From Thalassotalea loyana (GTDB taxonomy: Bacteria > Pseudomonadota > Gammaproteobacteria > Enterobacterales > Alteromonadaceae), in NCBI RefSeq assembly GCF_030161435.1, contig NZ_BSSV01000004.1, positions 282,528-346,527 on the forward strand: 64,000 bases of DNA, in the 5' to 3' direction. The notes under the pieces are model-generated. The model had not been told where the DNA came from and did not search any database. It saw only the letters and a program-made list of their open reading frames with translations. Numbering within the stretch: the stretch's first letter is position 1; each line of letters opens with the position of its first letter. Below are positions 61,387 through 64,000 of this stretch, in pieces. The position numbers were made by a program, and so were the translations under genes.

Positions 61387-64000
61387 TTACTTACCTCGCT
61401 TAAGCTTTATAGATATTTTTCCCATATACAAGAACCACATCAACAGGGTTAACCAAAATAGACTACCGCCGCCACTTGATGTTTCCACGTCCGGCTCAGG
61501 AGTAACAACAATAACTTCCTCTTTATTCAAAATCGTAAAACTTGTTGTTTTGCTCTGACTTAACTCACCATCAAACACCGTCACTTTCAATTCAACAACA
61601 CTATCACTACTTACTTCAGGTGCGCTAATTGATATATTTGCACCGTAAACATCATCAATTGACACAGCTGGTCCCGAAATTTGCTCCCATAAGTAAGTTA
61701 GTGGGTCATTATTGTCATCATTACCAATGGCACTAATACTAATACTATTACCTTCTATCACTTCAACTTGATGAGCTTCAATTATTACATCTGGTGCAAT
61801 ATTAGGCTCCGTTTCTACTCTTTGTGTCGTTAATGCACCAGGGTCTTCGATAGAACCATTTGCCATGCCATCAGCATCATTCGGCCCACCGTCTTGAATA
61901 ATTAACTGAATACAGTTATTTCCCTCAACGAGACCTTGAGCAGATACTTGAGAATACGCCGTGCTTCTTGCCACAGGGCAGTTGCCACTGTCATCGAACA
62001 CTGCAGAGCTAATGGTATTATTTTCATCCTCAACAAAATTATACCAACCGGTACTAACACTGTATTTTCGATACACAGCTTCTGCTGGAATCGACTCACC
62101 GTCTGCTAGCGGTAGAACGATTGCAGCTGTTGCACCGTGCTTTAGCAAGCCATTTACAGTAAAGTTATAGACTGGCGTTTTGAGTTCAAAACTTTCATCG
62201 TTAGTGTCTGCATCTTCATCACTAACCACCTGAGCTAATTCATCAATGCTAATACCTGATTGATTCACCTCAACACCCAAACGAGAAACGAATAAACCTA
62301 ACGAGATCTGTAAACCTTCCTCAGTTTGCAAAGGCTGGGTATTATCACTCGTAGGCAGTCGCGTGTTGTTATCATCGTTATCAAGATAATCTGCAATACC
62401 GTCACCATCGCTGTCATAATACCCTTCATCCGCATCATTAATACCATCATTATCAGAATCAAACGCTCTTTCAAGTAACGGTAGCTCAGCAATAATCAGT
62501 TGAATAAATCTACTCACTGAAAAAGAATCACTTGTGTTGCTCTCTATTGCGCTTGCTTCGAGGTGATATATCCCTGCATTAATATTGCTAGGATCGAATT
62601 CAAAGGTTAACTCATCCGCATCTCTAATTTCATTTGTAATAGTAGCGTGATTTGTCGACCAGAAAATGTCATGACTATCGTTCTGGTTGATGTCATGTAC
62701 AGTTGCAACAATCTTAACCACCCCATTAGTAGGGTCGATAACACTTACGGGCTGTTCATTTTGAAATACCCTTAAACCAAGTAGAGGAGCAACATTGTCT
62801 TGCGTTAATAAAAGCTGACTTTCCCTAGTATGACCAATAAAAGCATTTTCACTACTATCTATTTGCAACTTCAAATCATCGCTACTATCCAAGTCCTCCG
62901 GAATAACGACAGCTAGTTGACCATACTGGCCCTGTTCTATGTTTCCAACTAGCTGGTTATTAACAAATCCATTAACTAGCAAACTATAGGCAATTTGCAC
63001 TGGATAATCGGCAGCAACACCACTTAAATGGACGCTAACGTTATAACTGCCACCCGCTTCAACAGGGTATTGATTGGCAATTGTTAGCTGTGGCACCACA
63101 TCAACATTTATTGCTGAAATAGCGATATTGCCTTCTTTGTCACTTGCTTGTACCTCAATTGTATGACGCCCAGAAACCAATCGTGTTTCACCAATAATCG
63201 AAGCATTAATTTCGCCATCAACCAAGTCAGTTGCAATAACTTCGATTAAGTTAGCGATGTTAGTTAAACGGCCCTGTGCATGAAATGACAAGTTAGATAA
63301 TTGCTCAAACACTGGCGCAGTAGTATCAATGACGGTAATTAATTGCTCACGGCGCGTTTGATTTCCTGACTCGTCTGTGGCTGACCATGTGACAATATGT
63401 TCGCCTAACGAAAATTCAAAACTGTCTCTGTCAACGCTTATGACTGGATTTTCATCCGTATCGTCAGAAATAGTTGGCGTACCAACATCAACAAAGGTTA
63501 ATGTGCCTGTCGCTTCAACTGTTATATTTTCAAGGCCACTGATCGTTGGCGCTTGCGTATCTATCACTGGCGTCTCATCATGGATTAATGGGTTTTCATC
63601 ATCAACGTCAGGGATACCGTCGCCATCATCATCTCCATCTTGGTTGTTACCAATGCCGTCGCCATCAGTATCAAGTGTTTCCGATGAATCATTTGGGAAT
63701 GCATCAGCGTTGTCACCAACACCATCATTATCAGTATCAAGTGTTTCCGACGAGTCATTTGGGAACGCATCAGCGTTGTCACCAACACCATCATTATCAG
63801 TATCAAGTGTTTCCGACGAATCATTTGGGAATGCATCAGCGTTGTTACCAACACCATCATTGTCAGTATCGAGTGTTTCCGACGAATCATTTGGGAACGC
63901 ATCGGCGTTGTCACCAACACCATCATCGTCAGTATCAAGTGTTTCCGACGAATCATTTGGGAACGCATCGGCGTTGTCACCAACACCATCATCGTCAGTA
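61387..64000 (-). CDS. Large surface protein with TSP3-type repeats and GlyGly-CTERM signal (N-terminus outside window)
   Basis: The frame is open past the end of the window, so the start lies beyond 64000; a GTG at 63567 is internal. The visible 870 residues start with near-identical 22-residue acidic repeats (DNDGVGDNADAFPNDSSE) of the calcium-binding thrombospondin type 3 kind, then HYR/Ig-like beta domains (TISGLENITVEATG), a further DSDNDGINDADEG stretch, a cadherin- or PKD-like region and a C-terminal GlyGly-CTERM signal (SSGGGSLFWLTLLMWF followed by basic KRGK). GlyGly-CTERM proteins are exported by type II secretion and processed by rhombosortase. A large calcium-stabilised adhesin or matrix protein is inferred. 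Confidence 0.9.
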   Translation of the reverse strand, partial: TDDDGVGDNADAFPNDSSETLDTDDDGVGDNADAFPNDSSETLDTDNDGVGNNADAFPNDSSETLDTDNDGVGDNADAFPNDSSETLDTDNDGVGDNADAFPNDSSETLDTDGDGIGNNQDGDDDGDGIPDVDDENPLIHDETPVIDTQAPTISGLENITVEATGTLTFVDVGTPTISDDTDENPVISVDRDSFEFSLGEHIVTWSATDESGNQTRREQLITVIDTTAPVFEQLSNLSFHAQGRLTNIANLIEVIATDLVDGEINASIIGETRLVSGRHTIEVQASDKEGNIAISAINVDVVPQLTIANQYPVEAGGSYNVSVHLSGVAADYPVQIAYSLLVNGFVNNQLVGNIEQGQYGQLAVVIPEDLDSSDDLKLQIDSSENAFIGHTRESQLLLTQDNVAPLLGLRVFQNEQPVSVIDPTNGVVKIVATVHDINQNDSHDIFWSTNHATITNEIRDADELTFEFDPSNINAGIYHLEASAIESNTSDSFSVSRFIQLIIAELPLLERAFDSDNDGINDADEGYYDSDGDGIADYLDNDDNNTRLPTSDNTQPLQTEEGLQISLGLFVSRLGVEVNQSGISIDELAQVVSDEDADTNDESFELKTPVYNFTVNGLLKHGATAAIVLPLADGESIPAEAVYRKYSVSTGWYNFVEDENNTISSAVFDDSGNCPVARSTAYSQVSAQGLVEGNNCIQLIIQDGGPNDADGMANGSIEDPGALTTQRVETEPNIAPDVIIEAHQVEVIEGNSISISAIGNDDNNDPLTYLWEQISGPAVSIDDVYGANISISAPEVSSDSVVELKVTVFDGELSQSKTTSFTILNKEEVIVVTPEPDVETSSGGGSLFWLTLLMWFLYMGKISIKLKRGK
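63600..64000 (-). repeat. 66-bp tandem repeats encoding TSP3-like units (continue beyond window)
   Basis: Nearly identical units of 66 bases run from about 63650 to the window edge (for example TCAAGTGTTTCCGA at 63671 and 63737), encoding 22-residue acidic units. Low divergence indicates recent duplication or gene conversion. The total number of units cannot be seen. Confidence 0.95.

Noticed and set aside
63585..63992. 135-codon minus-strand frame rich in Met and Arg
   Set aside because: It is the out-of-frame translation of the 66-base repeats; the real frame gives acidic calcium-binding repeats continuous with the downstream protein.
63650..64000. CRISPR-like array
   Set aside because: The repeats are head-to-tail without unique spacers and are coding.

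Overview
The window is an AT-rich, densely packed chromosomal segment from a marine gammaproteobacterium. The order Alteromonadales is the best guess (Colwellia/Thalassotalea/Pseudoalteromonas-like). This rests on the gene content: several secreted S8 subtilases with PPC tails, TonB-dependent receptors, a sulfatase, a GlyGly-CTERM surface protein with thrombospondin-3 repeats, a FlgO-domain lipoprotein, CheX, and a Zur/BtuB/Bfr metal and cofactor complement. The genus cannot be fixed from the sequence alone.

Layout. (1) 1-4.9 kb looks like the end of an integrated mobile element: a partial ArdC-type polyvalent metallopeptidase protein, two unknown proteins, a solo N6-adenine methylase, a long gene-poor stretch and a PrtN-family regulator whose ribosome binding site lies in a hairpin. 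(2) 5.1-7.7 kb returns to core genes: zur, cheX, a DUF3313-like protein, yjbQ. (3) 7.7-13.3 kb is a complete cobalamin uptake locus on the minus strand (btuD-btuC-cobO-btuF, then btuB) with two separate cobalamin riboswitches, one at the head of the operon and one between btuF and btuB. (4) 13.3-19 kb: MscS channel, glycine-rich envelope protein, FlgO-domain lipoprotein, NatAB-like ABC exporter, DUF481 outer-membrane protein. (5) 19.1-23.3 kb: a minus-strand operon of periplasmic PstS-like protein, outer-membrane barrel and GGDEF-EAL enzyme. (6) 23.3-26.7 kb: a 973-residue TonB-dependent receptor preceded by two identical 15-bp palindromes resembling FadR/PdhR-type operators. (7) 26.7-31.1 kb: an OmpR-type regulator and TPR-histidine kinase, followed by a membrane-anchored unknown and an alpha/beta-hydrolase fold protein that has lost its catalytic Ser and His. 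(8) 31.6-38.8 kb: M1 peptidase plus DUF6702 protein, MerR-methyltransferase fusion, sulfatase and divergent LysR regulator. (9) 38.8-41.7 kb: DUF2975/XRE membrane operon, then two bacterioferritins with complementary lost sites plus bfd, with Fur-box-like sequences. (10) 41.9-45 kb: fasciclin-domain protein, periplasmic binding protein, TIGR03643 protein and ABC1 kinase. (11) 45.2-60.3 kb: signalling and proteolysis block with a hybrid kinase carrying REC and AraC output domains, a two-component-propeller protein with a degenerate GGDEF domain, three S8 peptidases and an M13 peptidase. (12) 60.5-64 kb: NRDE/TANGO2 protein and the C-terminal part of a very large repeat protein that leaves the window.

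Together the genes describe a particle- or polymer-associated heterotroph that digests proteins outside the cell, imports scarce B12 and other ligands through TonB receptors, and controls iron storage and lifestyle through Fur and c-di-GMP signalling. The most unusual points are the split heme/ferroxidase bacterioferritin pair, the doubly riboswitched btu locus, the paired operators before the large TonB receptor, the 11-residue DAVIWRL repeats in one subtilase, the pseudo-hydrolase and the MerR-methyltransferase fusion.
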